The translations under genes were made by a program, and so were the position numbers. DNA of 64,000 nt. Source: Inhella proteolytica (GTDB lineage Bacteria > Pseudomonadota > Gammaproteobacteria > Burkholderiales > Burkholderiaceae_C). Location: positions 1 through 64,000 of the forward strand of contig NZ_JAEDAK010000015.1 of NCBI RefSeq assembly GCF_016093275.1, in the 5' to 3' direction. Positions 23,875 to 32,641 of the stretch are shown here, in pieces. How positions within the stretch are numbered: position 1 is the first letter of the stretch; the number at the start of each line of letters is the position of its first letter. Below the pieces are notes generated by a model. That model was not told where the DNA came from. It searched no databases and saw only the letters and a program-made list of their open reading frames with translations.

Positions 23875-25944
23875 ATGGCCACCTCCTCCCCCCGCCCCTC
23901 CCGCAAGGCGCCGCCGCTGACGGTGGACGCCCTCTGGCAACTCGAACGCGTCGGCGCCCCCAGCCTGGCACCCGATGGGCGGCAACTGGTGTGCACGCTC
24001 ACGCGCCATTCGATGGCCGACAACCAGGCGCGCAGCCAGCTGTGGCTATTGCCCACCCAGGGCCGTGCGCGAGCGCGTGCGCTCACCGCCTGCGGCGACA
24101 AAGACGGCCAGCCGGCCTGGTCGCCCAAGGGGGATCGCATCGCCTTCCTGGCGCGGCGCGAACAAGAAGGCGAGCGCGACGCCACGCCGCAGCTCTACCT
24201 GATCGCCCCCGATGGCGGCGAGGCCCAGCGCGCCAGCCGCTTCGCACCGGGCATCGAGGCTTTCAAGTGGCAGCCCGATGGGCGCGGCATCGTCTTCTCG
24301 GCCTGGGTCTGGCCCGAGCTCAAGGGTGCGGCCGCGCAGAGCCGCCGTTTCAAGGCCCACGCCGAGCGCAAGGAAACCGGCTACGCCACCAGCGAGGCCT
24401 ACTACCGCCACTGGGACCACAACCTGCCCGAAGGCCGCGTGCTGCACCTGCTGCGCCTGGACCTGCCCAGCGGCCGCATCACCGACCTCTTCGAAGGCAC
24501 CGAGCTGGAGCTGCCACGCGACGGCGAGGCCGGCGCCACCGCCTGGGACATCCACCCCAGCGGCCAGCGCATCGCCTTCCAGCACGACCCCGCCGCGCGC
24601 AAGCGCCCCAGCAACCGCCTGGCCGTGGCCGAGCTGGACATGCGCACCCGCCGCGTGCGCGCCCTGGCCGACGACCCGCAGTGGGACTTCGGTGCGCCCA
24701 GCTACCACCCGGACGGCCACAGCCTGGCGCTGTGCGCGGCCGAGACCGGCCGCAGCCACAAGGCCCTGAACGAGCTGGCCCTGGTGGAAGGCCTGGACGG
24801 CCGCCGCCCCAGCTGGCGCGTGCTGACGGCACGCGACTGGGACCACGACGTGGAAGCCCCGCTGCGCTGGGCCGATGCCGGCCAGGCCCTGCTGTTCTGC
24901 GCCGAGCAACGCGGCCGCCGCCTGCTGTGGCGCCACACCCGGGCCACGACCCAAACCGCCGCACTGCACACCGAGGGCTGGGTGCAGGCCTTCGCCTGCA
25001 CCGGCGACACCCTGGTGCTGGCGGCCGACAGCGCGCAGCACCCCACGCGCCTGCTGGCGCGCAGCCTGGCGGCAGCCGGCGCCGACACCCCGCGCCGCCT
25101 GGAGCGCTGGAACGACGCCCTGCTGGCCCGCCACCGCCTGGGCGCGGTGCAGGAACAGATGGTTGCGGGCGCGCGGGGCGAGCCCGTGCAGTGCTGGATC
25201 ACTTACCCCGTGGACTTCGACCCCAAGCGCCGCCACCCGGTGCTGCACGTCATCCACGGCGGCCCCTACGCCGCCGCGGGCGCCAGCTTCAACTACCGCT
25301 GGAACCCGCACGTACTGGCCGGGCGCGGCCATGTGGTGGTGCAGGTGAACTACCACGGCTCCAGCGGCTTCGGCTTTACCTTCCGCGACAGCATCATGGG
25401 TCGCCAAGGCGAGTTGGAGCTGCAAGACCTGGAGGCCGTGACCGACTGGCTGCAGCGCCAGCCCTGGGTGGATGGCGAACGCATCAGCGCCAGCGGCGGC
25501 AGCTATGGCGGCTTCCTGGTGGCCTGGATGAACGGCCACGTAAAGACGCCCGGGCGCTACCGCAGCTATGTCTGCCACGCCGGCGTGTTCGACCGCGTGG
25601 CCACCTTCGCGGCCGATTCCTACATGGAACGGCCGCGCGACCTGCACGCGCGCTACTGGGAAGACCCGGCACGCGTGGCCGCGCAAAGCCCGCACAGCGC
25701 CGCGCAGCATTTCCAGACGCCCACGCTGGTCATCCACGGCGCGCGCGACTACCGCGTGCCCGACTGCAACGGCCTGGCCTACTACAACACCCTGCAGGCG
25801 CGCGGCATCGAGGCCCGCCTGCTCTGGTTCCCGGACGAAAACCATTGGGTGCTGAAGCCGCGCAACAGCAAACTCTGGTACCAGGAGTTCCTGGACTGGG
25901 TGGTGCGGCACGACCAGCCGGCCGCGCCGAAGAAGAAGCGCTAG
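23875..25944 (+). CDS. S9-family prolyl oligopeptidase/acylaminoacyl peptidase
   Basis: A 689-residue serine peptidase. The N-terminal ~400 residues are a WD/TolB-like beta-propeller (repeats such as DGRQLVCTLTRHS and KGDRIAFLARR). The C-terminal alpha/beta hydrolase carries the nucleophile in SASGGSYGGF (near residue 544), the acid in HGARDYRVPD and the histidine in PDENHWVLKP. It releases dipeptides or acylated residues from oligopeptides. No signal peptide is visible, so it is probably cytoplasmic. It diverges from an ArsR repressor; its TAG stop is the first triplet of the palindromic element at 25942. Confidence 0.88.
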   Translation: MATSSPRPSRKAPPLTVDALWQLERVGAPSLAPDGRQLVCTLTRHSMADNQARSQLWLLPTQGRARARALTACGDKDGQPAWSPKGDRIAFLARREQEGERDATPQLYLIAPDGGEAQRASRFAPGIEAFKWQPDGRGIVFSAWVWPELKGAAAQSRRFKAHAERKETGYATSEAYYRHWDHNLPEGRVLHLLRLDLPSGRITDLFEGTELELPRDGEAGATAWDIHPSGQRIAFQHDPAARKRPSNRLAVAELDMRTRRVRALADDPQWDFGAPSYHPDGHSLALCAAETGRSHKALNELALVEGLDGRRPSWRVLTARDWDHDVEAPLRWADAGQALLFCAEQRGRRLLWRHTRATTQTAALHTEGWVQAFACTGDTLVLAADSAQHPTRLLARSLAAAGADTPRRLERWNDALLARHRLGAVQEQMVAGARGEPVQCWITYPVDFDPKRRHPVLHVIHGGPYAAAGASFNYRWNPHVLAGRGHVVVQVNYHGSSGFGFTFRDSIMGRQGELELQDLEAVTDWLQRQPWVDGERISASGGSYGGFLVAWMNGHVKTPGRYRSYVCHAGVFDRVATFAADSYMERPRDLHARYWEDPARVAAQSPHSAAQHFQTPTLVIHGARDYRVPDCNGLAYYNTLQARGIEARLLWFPDENHWVLKPRNSKLWYQEFLDWVVRHDQPAAPKKKR

Positions 25945-26213
25945 GAGGCTGTCGGGCTTTGGGCATGCCCCGCGCTGGGCTGCCAGGGCCAGCCAGGCTA
26001 GACGCCGGCGAGGCGTGTGGCGGGTCCCCACAACGAGCCGGCAACGACGCATGGCCGGCCCTGGCAGCCCAGCCCGAAGGGTTCGAGCGGGAAAGGGGCC
26101 AATGCGTCGTTGGCCGCGCTTGCCAGACGCCCGGTATGGCTGCGCCCGACCGCCTAGCCTTGGCCCCTTTCCCGCTCGAACGCGGGGCATGCCCAAAGCC
26201 CGACAGCCTCCTA
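25942..26213. repeat. three-way-junction palindromic element, copy 2 (272 bp)
   Basis: The outer arms are a perfect 33-bp inverted repeat (25942-25974 and 26181-26213), beginning TAGGAGGCTGTC and ending GACAGCCTCCTA. Inside are arm A, 17 bp (25974-25990 with 26057-26073, 66-base loop), and arm B, 22 bp (26081-26102 with 26160-26181, 57-base loop). The geometry matches the element at 4674-4944, whose loops are 68 and 57 bases, although the stems differ in sequence; a CAACGACGSATG block in loop A is shared. Both ends supply stop codons: TAG for the peptidase and, on the minus strand, TAG for speD. Confidence 0.85.
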
Positions 26214-26573
26214 GAGCGCGCCGCGCTCGACCGCCTGCACCTGCGCCCGCTGCGGCGCAAAGGCGGCCTGCAGCGCCGCCAGCAGGGCCTGCGCCTTGGC
26301 GCGGTTGTCGGCGCTGTAGTTGCAGACGTAGACGTCCAGCGTCACCGCCTGCTGCTCGGGCCAGGTGTGGATGGCCAGATGCGATTCGGCCAGCAGCACC
26401 ACGCCGGTGATGCCGGAGCCGCTGGGCTCAAAGGCATGGAAGCACTCGGCCACGGCCTGCAGACCGGCCTCACTCACCGCCTGCACACACAGCGCGCGCA
26501 GCGCGGCCAGCTCGGTCATCAAGGCCTGCGGCGCACAGCCGCGCAGGTCGGCACAAAGGTGCAGGCCTTGCAC
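26211..26573 (-). CDS. speD: S-adenosylmethionine decarboxylase proenzyme (short, SpeD/SpeH type)
   Basis: A 120-residue pyruvoyl enzyme precursor that makes decarboxylated SAM, the aminopropyl donor for spermidine synthesis. The self-processing site is E63-S64 in LLAESHLAIHTWPE; S64 becomes the pyruvoyl group, with H69 and C84 in the usual positions. The length fits the short bacterial/archaeal class. It lies immediately downstream of moaD on the same strand, with no gap, yet logically serves the spermidine synthase at 20249. The stop codon TAG lies in the palindromic element at 25942-26213. Confidence 0.92.
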   Translation of the reverse strand: MQGLHLCADLRGCAPQALMTELAALRALCVQAVSEAGLQAVAECFHAFEPSGSGITGVVLLAESHLAIHTWPEQQAVTLDVYVCNYSADNRAKAQALLAALQAAFAPQRAQVQAVERGAL

Positions 26574-26822
26574 CTAGCCTCCGGTGACGGGTGGGAAGAA
26601 GGCGAGCTCGTCGCCGTCCTGCAGGCTCACCGCTTCGGCGCACATCTGCTGGTTGCGCGCGCAGCGCAGCAGCTGCGTGCGCGCCAGCGCTTCGGCATGG
26701 GCGCCGCCGCGGGCAATCAGCAGGTCGCGCACGGCGGCGGCCGTCAGGCCCTCGGTGAAGGGCAGGCTTTCCTGCGGGCCCAGGGCCTCGCGCAGGCGGG
26801 CGAAGTAGCGCAGCGTCAGCAC
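26574..26822 (-). CDS. moaD: molybdopterin synthase small subunit
   Basis: An 82-residue ubiquitin-like sulfur carrier. The beta-grasp fold begins LTLRYFARLREALG and ends with the obligatory VTGG C-terminus, which is thiocarboxylated and delivers sulfur to precursor Z in molybdopterin synthase. The partner MoaE is not in the window. It follows moeA by 7 bp and abuts speD, so moeA, moaD and speD are probably one transcript. Confidence 0.9.
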   Translation of the reverse strand: MLTLRYFARLREALGPQESLPFTEGLTAAAVRDLLIARGGAHAEALARTQLLRCARNQQMCAEAVSLQDGDELAFFPPVTGG

Positions 26823-26829
26823 GGGTTTT

Positions 26830-28044
26830 TTACGTTTTCAGCAACAGGGGCAGAAAGGGTACGACGTCCCCGGGCTGCACCCGTTGACCAGGCGCAAGCG
26901 CCACCAGGCCGTCGGCCCAGGCCAGCGAGGACAGCACGCCCGAGCCCTGGTTCTGGAACAGCGCAGCGCGACCATCGACCTGTAGGCGCACGCGCAGGAA
27001 TTCCTGACGGCGCGGGTCCGGCCGCTTCCACTCGAACGCGGCCGCCACCGGCAGCTGCAGTTTGCGGGGTTCGGCCTCGCCGGCCAGCCGGCGGATCAGC
27101 GGGCGGGCCAGCAGGAGGAAGGTGACGAAGCTGGAGACCGGGTTGCCGGGCAGGCCGACGAAATGCGCTTCCGAGCCATCGCTTCGACGGATCTGCCCAT
27201 AGGCCAGCGGCTTGCCGGGCTTGATAGCGATCTGCCACAGGTCCAGCCGGCCCTGGGCTTCGAGCGCCGGCTTCAGATGGTCTTCCTCGCCCACCGACAC
27301 GCCGCCACTCGTCAGCACCAGATCGGCCGCGGCGGCGGCGCGGGCCAGTGCATCCTTCGTGGCCTGCAGCTGGTCGGGCACGATGCCGAAGTCCTGCACC
27401 TCGCAGCCCAGCTCTTCCAGCAGCGCGCGCAGGGTGAAGCGGTTGCTGTTGTAGATGGCGCCGGGAGGCAGGGGCTCGCCGGGCATCACCAGCTCGTCGC
27501 CGGTGGAAAAGAGCGCCACGCGCACGCGGGCGTGCACGGGCAGCTCGGCCAGGCCCACCGAGGCGGCCAAGCCCAGCGCCGCGGCGTCCAGCCGGGTGCC
27601 GGCGGCCAGGATCTCGCTGCCGGCGCGAATGTCCTCGCCCGCGCGGCGGATGTTCTGGCCGGCCTGCAGTTCCTCAGGCAAGCGCACCCAAACCTGGCCC
27701 GCTTCGTCCGTGCGCGTCTGGCACTGCTCCTGCATCACCACCGCCTCGGCGCCGGTCGGCAAGCTGGCGCCGGTGAAGATGCGCGCCACACCGGCCGCTG
27801 GCAGCGCCTCGGGCCAGCGGCCCGCAGGCACGCGCTGCAGTACCGGCCGCTCTTGGCCGGCATCCGCCACGCGCACCGCATAGCCGTCCATGGCGCTGTT
27901 GTCGGCCGAAGGCACGTGGATGCCTGCCACCACGCCCTGCGCCAGCACGCGGCCGCGCGCGGCCGCGGTGGGCAGGGCCTCGATGCCGTCCACCGGCTGG
28001 GCGGCAGCCAGCAGCCTGCTCAGCGCCTCATCCAGGCTCAGCAT
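26830..28044 (-). CDS. moeA: molybdopterin molybdenumtransferase
   Basis: A 404-residue enzyme that inserts molybdate into adenylylated molybdopterin. Characteristic motifs are VPSADNSAMDGYAVR (about residues 43-57), the MoaB-like domain signature LFSTGDELV, and LTSGGVSVGEEDHLK with the GLPGNPVSSFVTF stretch near residue 300. It starts directly at the end of thrC with no intergenic bases and precedes moaD, placing molybdenum cofactor genes in one unit with threonine biosynthesis. Confidence 0.93.
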   Translation of the reverse strand: MLSLDEALSRLLAAAQPVDGIEALPTAAARGRVLAQGVVAGIHVPSADNSAMDGYAVRVADAGQERPVLQRVPAGRWPEALPAAGVARIFTGASLPTGAEAVVMQEQCQTRTDEAGQVWVRLPEELQAGQNIRRAGEDIRAGSEILAAGTRLDAAALGLAASVGLAELPVHARVRVALFSTGDELVMPGEPLPPGAIYNSNRFTLRALLEELGCEVQDFGIVPDQLQATKDALARAAAAADLVLTSGGVSVGEEDHLKPALEAQGRLDLWQIAIKPGKPLAYGQIRRSDGSEAHFVGLPGNPVSSFVTFLLLARPLIRRLAGEAEPRKLQLPVAAAFEWKRPDPRRQEFLRVRLQVDGRAALFQNQGSGVLSSLAWADGLVALAPGQRVQPGDVVPFLPLLLKT

Positions 28045-29448
28045 TCAGAGCCCCAGCGCCGCATCGATGACCGCACGCACCTGACCCACATCGGCATCCA
28101 GCACCTGCACACGCTTGGGCAGGTTCTCGATGCCATCCAGGCCCGCAGGGCGCGGCGGCTGCGCGCCCGTGGCTTCGACGAGGGTCTCGGCGAACTTGGC
28201 CGGCAAGGCCGTCTCGAGCACGATCATCGGCACGCCGGCCTGACGCTGCTCGACCGCCACCTTCAGGCCATCGGCCGTATGCGGGTCGATCAGGCGGCCG
28301 TAGCGTTGCTGGCAGCTGCGGATGGTGGCCAGGCGGTCGGCATGGCTGCTCGATCCCGAGGCAAAGCCGAACTCCGTCGCCACACGCTCGCGGTCGGCCG
28401 CCGGGATCTCGAAGGCCGGCGCCGTGAAGGCGGCACGCACGCGCGCGCCCTCGCGGCCAAACAGGTCGGCAACGAAGCGCTCGAAATTGCTGGCCTTGCT
28501 GATGTCCATCGAGGGGCTGCTGGTGGCGTGCGTGTGCGCGGCACCACGCGGGGCGTAGCGGCCGGTGCGGAAGAACTCGTCCAGCACATCGTTCTCGTTC
28601 GTGGCCACCACCAGCTGGGCGATCGGCAGCCCCATCTGCCGCGCCACATGGCCGGCGCAGACGTTGCCGAAGTTGCCGCTGGGCACGCAGAAGCTCACCC
28701 GCTCGTCGTTCGACTTCGTCGCCTGGAAGTAGCCGGCGAAGTAATAGACCACCTGGGCCAGCAAGCGCGCCCAGTTGATGCTGTTGACGGTGCCGATCTT
28801 GCGGCTCTTCTTGTAGGTCAGGTCGTTGCTAACGGCCTTGACGATGTCTTGGCAGTCGTCGAACACGCCGCGCACCGCCAGGTTGTGGATGTTCTTGTCC
28901 TGCAGGCTGAACATCTGCGCCTGCTGGAAGGGACTCATGCGGCCGTGCGGGCTGAGCATGAAGACATTGACCCCTGCACGGCCGCGCATCGCGTACTCGG
29001 CGGCGCTGCCGGTGTCGCCACTGGTGGCGCCCAGGATGTTGAGCTGCTCGCCGCGGCGCCCGAGCTCGTACTCGAACAGCGCGCCAAGCAACTGCATGGC
29101 CATGTCCTTGAAGGCCAGCGTGGGCCCGTTGGACAGCTCTTCGAGGTAAAGCCCCGGCTCCAGCTCGTTCAGCGGCGTGATTTCGGTGCGGCCACCGAAG
29201 ACCTCGGCACGGTAGGTCTGCGCGCAGATGCGCTGCAGGTCCGCGGCCGGGATGTCGTCGATATAGAGCGAGAGGATCTCGAAGGCCAGCTCGTGGTACG
29301 CCAGCCCGCGCCAGCAGGCGAGCGTGGCGCCGTCCACCTGCGGGTAGCGCTCGGGCAGGTAGAGGCCGCCATCCTCGGCCAGGCCTTCGAGCAGGATGTC
29401 GCAGAAGCGCTTGGGGTCCCCGCCGCCGCGGGTCGAGAGGTAACGCAT
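28045..29448 (-). CDS. thrC: threonine synthase
   Basis: A 467-residue PLP enzyme that converts O-phosphohomoserine to threonine. It opens with MRYLSTRGG and contains the PLP-lysine motif NGPTLAFKDMAMQLLG near residue 110, then LGATSGDTGSAAEYAM, and later the SGNFGNVCAGHVARQMG phosphate-binding loop near residue 255. Size and motifs fit the longer bacterial/yeast class. It follows hom by two bases on the same strand, forming the usual homoserine-to-threonine pair. Confidence 0.95.
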   Translation of the reverse strand: MRYLSTRGGGDPKRFCDILLEGLAEDGGLYLPERYPQVDGATLACWRGLAYHELAFEILSLYIDDIPAADLQRICAQTYRAEVFGGRTEITPLNELEPGLYLEELSNGPTLAFKDMAMQLLGALFEYELGRRGEQLNILGATSGDTGSAAEYAMRGRAGVNVFMLSPHGRMSPFQQAQMFSLQDKNIHNLAVRGVFDDCQDIVKAVSNDLTYKKSRKIGTVNSINWARLLAQVVYYFAGYFQATKSNDERVSFCVPSGNFGNVCAGHVARQMGLPIAQLVVATNENDVLDEFFRTGRYAPRGAAHTHATSSPSMDISKASNFERFVADLFGREGARVRAAFTAPAFEIPAADRERVATEFGFASGSSSHADRLATIRSCQQRYGRLIDPHTADGLKVAVEQRQAGVPMIVLETALPAKFAETLVEATGAQPPRPAGLDGIENLPKRVQVLDADVGQVRAVIDAALGL

Positions 29449-29450
29449 GG

Positions 29451-30767
29451 TCAGGCCAGGTCTTCCTTGCGGATGCGGACGATCGGGGCCAAGACGGAGG
29501 GCAGGCTCTGCATGAACTCCTGCGCGCGGTCCATGCGCTCTTCCACGGTCACATGGGTCAGGATGATCAGGTCGGTCTGGCGCTCGCCCTCCAGGCTCTC
29601 GCGCTGCAGCACGGCATCGATGCTGATGTCGTTCTCGGCCAGGATGGTGGTGATGCGGCTCAGCACGCCGGTCTCGTCGGCCACGCGCAGGCGCAGGTAG
29701 TAGGACGAACGCACACCGGACATCGGCAGGATGGGCGTGCTGCCCATCTGGTCCGGCTGGAAGGCCAGGTGCGGCACGCGGTGGTCGGGGTCGGCGGTGG
29801 CCAGGCGGGTCACGTCCACCAAGTCGGCGACGACCGACGACGCGGTGGGCTCGGCTCCCGCACCCTTGCCGTAGTACAGCGTGGTGCCCACGGCATCGCC
29901 TTGCACCATCACGGCGTTCATCGCGCCTTCCACATTGGCGATCAGGCGCTGGGTCGGAATCAGCGTGGGGTGCACGCGCAGCTCGATGCCACCGAGCTCG
30001 TCGCGCCGGCGCGTGATGCCCAAGAGCTTGATGCGGTAGCCGAGCTGCTCGGCGTACTTGATGTCGATGGCCTGCAGGCCGGTGATGCCCTCGACATGGG
30101 CCTTGTCGAACTGCACCGGCGTGCCAAACGCAATCGCGCTGAGGATGGTCAGCTTGTGCGCAGCGTCCACGCCCTCAATGTCGAAGGTCGGGTCGGCCTC
30201 GGCGTAACCCAGGCGCTGGGCTTCCTTCAGCACGACGTCGAAGTCCAGGCCCTTGGCGCGCATCTCGCTGAGGATGAAATTCGTGGTGCCGTTGATGATG
30301 CCGGCCACCCACTCGATGCGGTTGCCCGCGAGGGATTCGCGCAGTGCCTTGATGATGGGAATGCCACCCGCCACCGCGGCCTCGAAGGCCACCATCACGC
30401 CCTTGGCCTGGGCCTTGGTGAAGACCTCGTTGCCATGCACAGCCAGCAGGGCCTTGTTGGCGGTGACGACATGCTTGCCGTTCTCGATCGCGGCCAGCAC
30501 CACGTCCTTGGCCACGCCCTCGCCGCCGATCAACTCGACCACGATGTCGATCTCGGGGTCGCGCACGATCTCCATCGGGTCAGCCACCACGCGCACGCCC
30601 TCGCCCACCTGGGCGCGGGCGGCGGCGAGGTCACGACGGCACACCGCCGCGATCTCGATGCGCCGACCGGCGCGGCGGCTGATTTCTTCCTGGTTGCGCG
30701 TCAGCACCTGGAAGGTGCCGCCGCCCACGGTGCCAAAGCCCAGCAGGCCCACTCGGATCGGTTTCAT
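29451..30767 (-). CDS. hom: homoserine dehydrogenase
   Basis: A 438-residue NAD(P)-dependent enzyme that reduces aspartate semialdehyde to homoserine. It has the Rossmann motif VGLLGFGTVGGGTF (residues 5-18), the catalytic region TANKALLAVHG, AAVAGGIPIIKALRESLAGN and GIINGTTNFILSEM. A C-terminal ACT domain (about 355-430, LRVADETGVLSRITTILAENDIS) is expected to give threonine feedback. It is monofunctional, without an aspartokinase domain. It lies eight bases downstream of the aminotransferase gene. Confidence 0.95.
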   Translation of the reverse strand: MKPIRVGLLGFGTVGGGTFQVLTRNQEEISRRAGRRIEIAAVCRRDLAAARAQVGEGVRVVADPMEIVRDPEIDIVVELIGGEGVAKDVVLAAIENGKHVVTANKALLAVHGNEVFTKAQAKGVMVAFEAAVAGGIPIIKALRESLAGNRIEWVAGIINGTTNFILSEMRAKGLDFDVVLKEAQRLGYAEADPTFDIEGVDAAHKLTILSAIAFGTPVQFDKAHVEGITGLQAIDIKYAEQLGYRIKLLGITRRRDELGGIELRVHPTLIPTQRLIANVEGAMNAVMVQGDAVGTTLYYGKGAGAEPTASSVVADLVDVTRLATADPDHRVPHLAFQPDQMGSTPILPMSGVRSSYYLRLRVADETGVLSRITTILAENDISIDAVLQRESLEGERQTDLIILTHVTVEERMDRAQEFMQSLPSVLAPIVRIRKEDLA

Positions 30768-30775
30768 AGATTGGT

Positions 30776-32005
30776 TCAAGCGTGACGTTTGCGGTAACCG
30801 GCAAGGAAGCGGGCGATGCGGCCGATCGCTTCCTCGAGGTCGTCGACATGGGGCAGGAAGACCACCCGGAAGTGCTGGGTGTCGCGGTGGTTGAAGCCGG
30901 TGCCCTGCACGATGAGCACCTTCTCCTCGGCCAGCAGTTCGTAGGCGAACTGCTGGTCGTCCGCGATCGGATAGAGCGCCGGGTCCAGGCGCGGGAACAT
31001 GTAGAGCGCGCCCTGCGGCTTGACGACCGAGACGCCCGGGATGGCGGTCAACAGCTCGTAGGCCATGTCGCGCTGGCGCGCCAGCCGGCCGCCGGGGGCC
31101 ACCAGATCCTTGATGCTCTGGTAGCCACCCAGCGCGGTCTGGATGGCCAGCTGGCCCGGCGTGTTGGCGCACAGGCGCAGGCTGGCCAGCATGTTCAGGC
31201 CCTCGATGAAGTCCTTGGCGTCCTTCTTGGCGCCGCTCACCACCATCCAGCCCGAGCGGTAGCCGCAGCTGCGGTAGTTTTTCGAGAGGCCGTTGAAGGT
31301 CAGGAACAAGACATCGTCGGCCAGGCTGGCCATGCTGATGTGCCGGGCGCCGTCGTACAGGGTCTTGTCGTAGATCTCGTCGGCCAGGATCACCAGGCTG
31401 TGCTCGCGCGCCAACTCGATGATGCCCAGCAGGGTTTCGCGCGGGTACACCGCCCCAGTCGGGTTGTTCGGGTTGATGACGGCGATGCCCTTGGTGCGCG
31501 GCGTGATCTTGGCGCGCATGTCATCCAAGTCGGGCAGCCAGCCGGCTTCCTCGACGCAGCGGTAATGCACCGGGCGCCCGCCGGCCAGGCCGGTGACCGC
31601 CGTGTAAAGCGGGTAATCGGGCGAGGGCACGAGCAACTCGTCGCCCTCGTTCAGCAGCACATTCACCGCCAGGGTGATCAGCTCGGAGACCCCGTTGCCC
31701 AGGTAGACGTCATCGACCGTCACCCCGGCCACGCCCTGCTGCTGGGTGTAGTGCACCACCGCCTTGCGGGCCGAGAACAGACCCTTGCTGTCGGTATAGC
31801 CGGCGGCCTCAGCCGAAGGCAGGTTGCGGATCATGTCGTGCACGATCTCGTCCGGTGGCAGCAGGCCGAAGGCGGCCACATTGCCGATGTTCAGCTTGAT
31901 GATGCTGGTGCCCTCTTCCTCCATCTGGCGGGCCTTTTCCAGCACCGGGCCACGGATGTCGTAATTGACATTGGCCAGCTTGGTGGACTTCTGCAGGGGC
32001 TTCAA
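30776..32005 (-). CDS. alanine-type PLP aminotransferase (AlaA-like)
   Basis: A 409-residue fold-type I aminotransferase. PLP-binding landmarks are NPNNPTGAVYP near residue 180, the ADEIYDKTLYDG block, and the Schiff-base lysine in FNGLSKNYRSCGYRSGW near residue 240. AlaA-type enzymes interconvert pyruvate/glutamate and alanine/2-oxoglutarate. In many Burkholderiales this gene precedes hom and thrC, as here, so the three are likely co-transcribed. AlaA versus AlaC cannot be decided without alignment. Confidence 0.85.
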   Translation of the reverse strand: MKPLQKSTKLANVNYDIRGPVLEKARQMEEEGTSIIKLNIGNVAAFGLLPPDEIVHDMIRNLPSAEAAGYTDSKGLFSARKAVVHYTQQQGVAGVTVDDVYLGNGVSELITLAVNVLLNEGDELLVPSPDYPLYTAVTGLAGGRPVHYRCVEEAGWLPDLDDMRAKITPRTKGIAVINPNNPTGAVYPRETLLGIIELAREHSLVILADEIYDKTLYDGARHISMASLADDVLFLTFNGLSKNYRSCGYRSGWMVVSGAKKDAKDFIEGLNMLASLRLCANTPGQLAIQTALGGYQSIKDLVAPGGRLARQRDMAYELLTAIPGVSVVKPQGALYMFPRLDPALYPIADDQQFAYELLAEEKVLIVQGTGFNHRDTQHFRVVFLPHVDDLEEAIGRIARFLAGYRKRHA

Positions 32006-32118
32006 ACCGGAACTCCAGGGGTGCTGCCGATAATGCTGCGGCGCACACAGAACAAACGGGTGCCGATTTCAACACAGGGCCCTGGCCTGCCTTCGCCTGC
32101 CACGCAGGCTTACCCACG

Positions 32119-32490
32119 ATGAAGTTCCAGCTCGATCAAGCCGAGGGCGTCAACGCCATCACACGGGTCGCACCCGGCCAGGTCTGGGTGCAGGACCACC
32201 TGCACGAGCAATCGGTGCTGGTGCCCTGGCGCGGCACGGTACAGGCCTGGGCGCCGCGGCGGTTCGAAGAGCTCGAACCGGCCCATTTCGAGGCCATCCT
32301 GGCGCTGCAGCCCGAGTTGGTGATTCTTTCCAGCGGCGCCAAGCTGCGTTTCACGCACCCCAGCCTGTATCGGAGCCTGATCGAGGCGCGCGTGGGCATT
32401 GAGACCATGGATCTGAACGCCGCCAGCCGCACCTATACGGTGTTGGCCGGCGAAGGCCGCAAAGTGGTGGCCGCTTTGCTGCTCGCGTGA
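32119..32490 (+). CDS. Mth938-like domain protein
   Basis: A 123-residue protein of the MTH938/NDUFAF3-like family (Xcc1710-like). The core is SVLVPWRGTVQAWAP followed by FEAILALQPELVILSSGAKLRF and GIETMDLNAASRTYTVLAGEGRKVVAALL. The bacterial function is not established; the mitochondrial relative assists complex I assembly. It diverges from the aminotransferase gene across 113 bp and precedes the Bcp gene in the same direction. Confidence 0.8.
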   Translation: MKFQLDQAEGVNAITRVAPGQVWVQDHLHEQSVLVPWRGTVQAWAPRRFEELEPAHFEAILALQPELVILSSGAKLRFTHPSLYRSLIEARVGIETMDLNAASRTYTVLAGEGRKVVAALLLA

Positions 32491-32522
32491 ACCCCGCCAC
32501 GGGTGGCACTTGCCATTGCCCG

Positions 32523-32641
32523 TATAATCGCAGGCTGTGCCCGTTTTCGTGATTGACCAAGGCTGCTCTTGGTGGATCACCCTCAAACGGGGCGAACCCA
32601 GGGCACGATGGGTTTGCCCCTAGCCGCGAGACCCCGACCTC
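32523..32641 (+). ncRNA. candidate structured leader of the bcp gene
   Basis: A perfect -10 box TATAAT lies at 32523-32528; no convincing -35 was found. The ~100 bases before the bcp start can fold extensively. CCCGTTT (32540-32546) pairs with AAACGGG (32585-32591), enclosing GTGAT/ATCAC and the hairpin CCAAG-gctgct-CTTGG. A second stem, GGGGCGAACCCA with TGGGTTTGCCCC (32590-32620), competes for the GGG bases. GTGCCC/GGGCAC is a further alternative pairing. Mutually exclusive stems suggest a regulatory leader, but this is inference from complementarity only. Confidence 0.4.
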
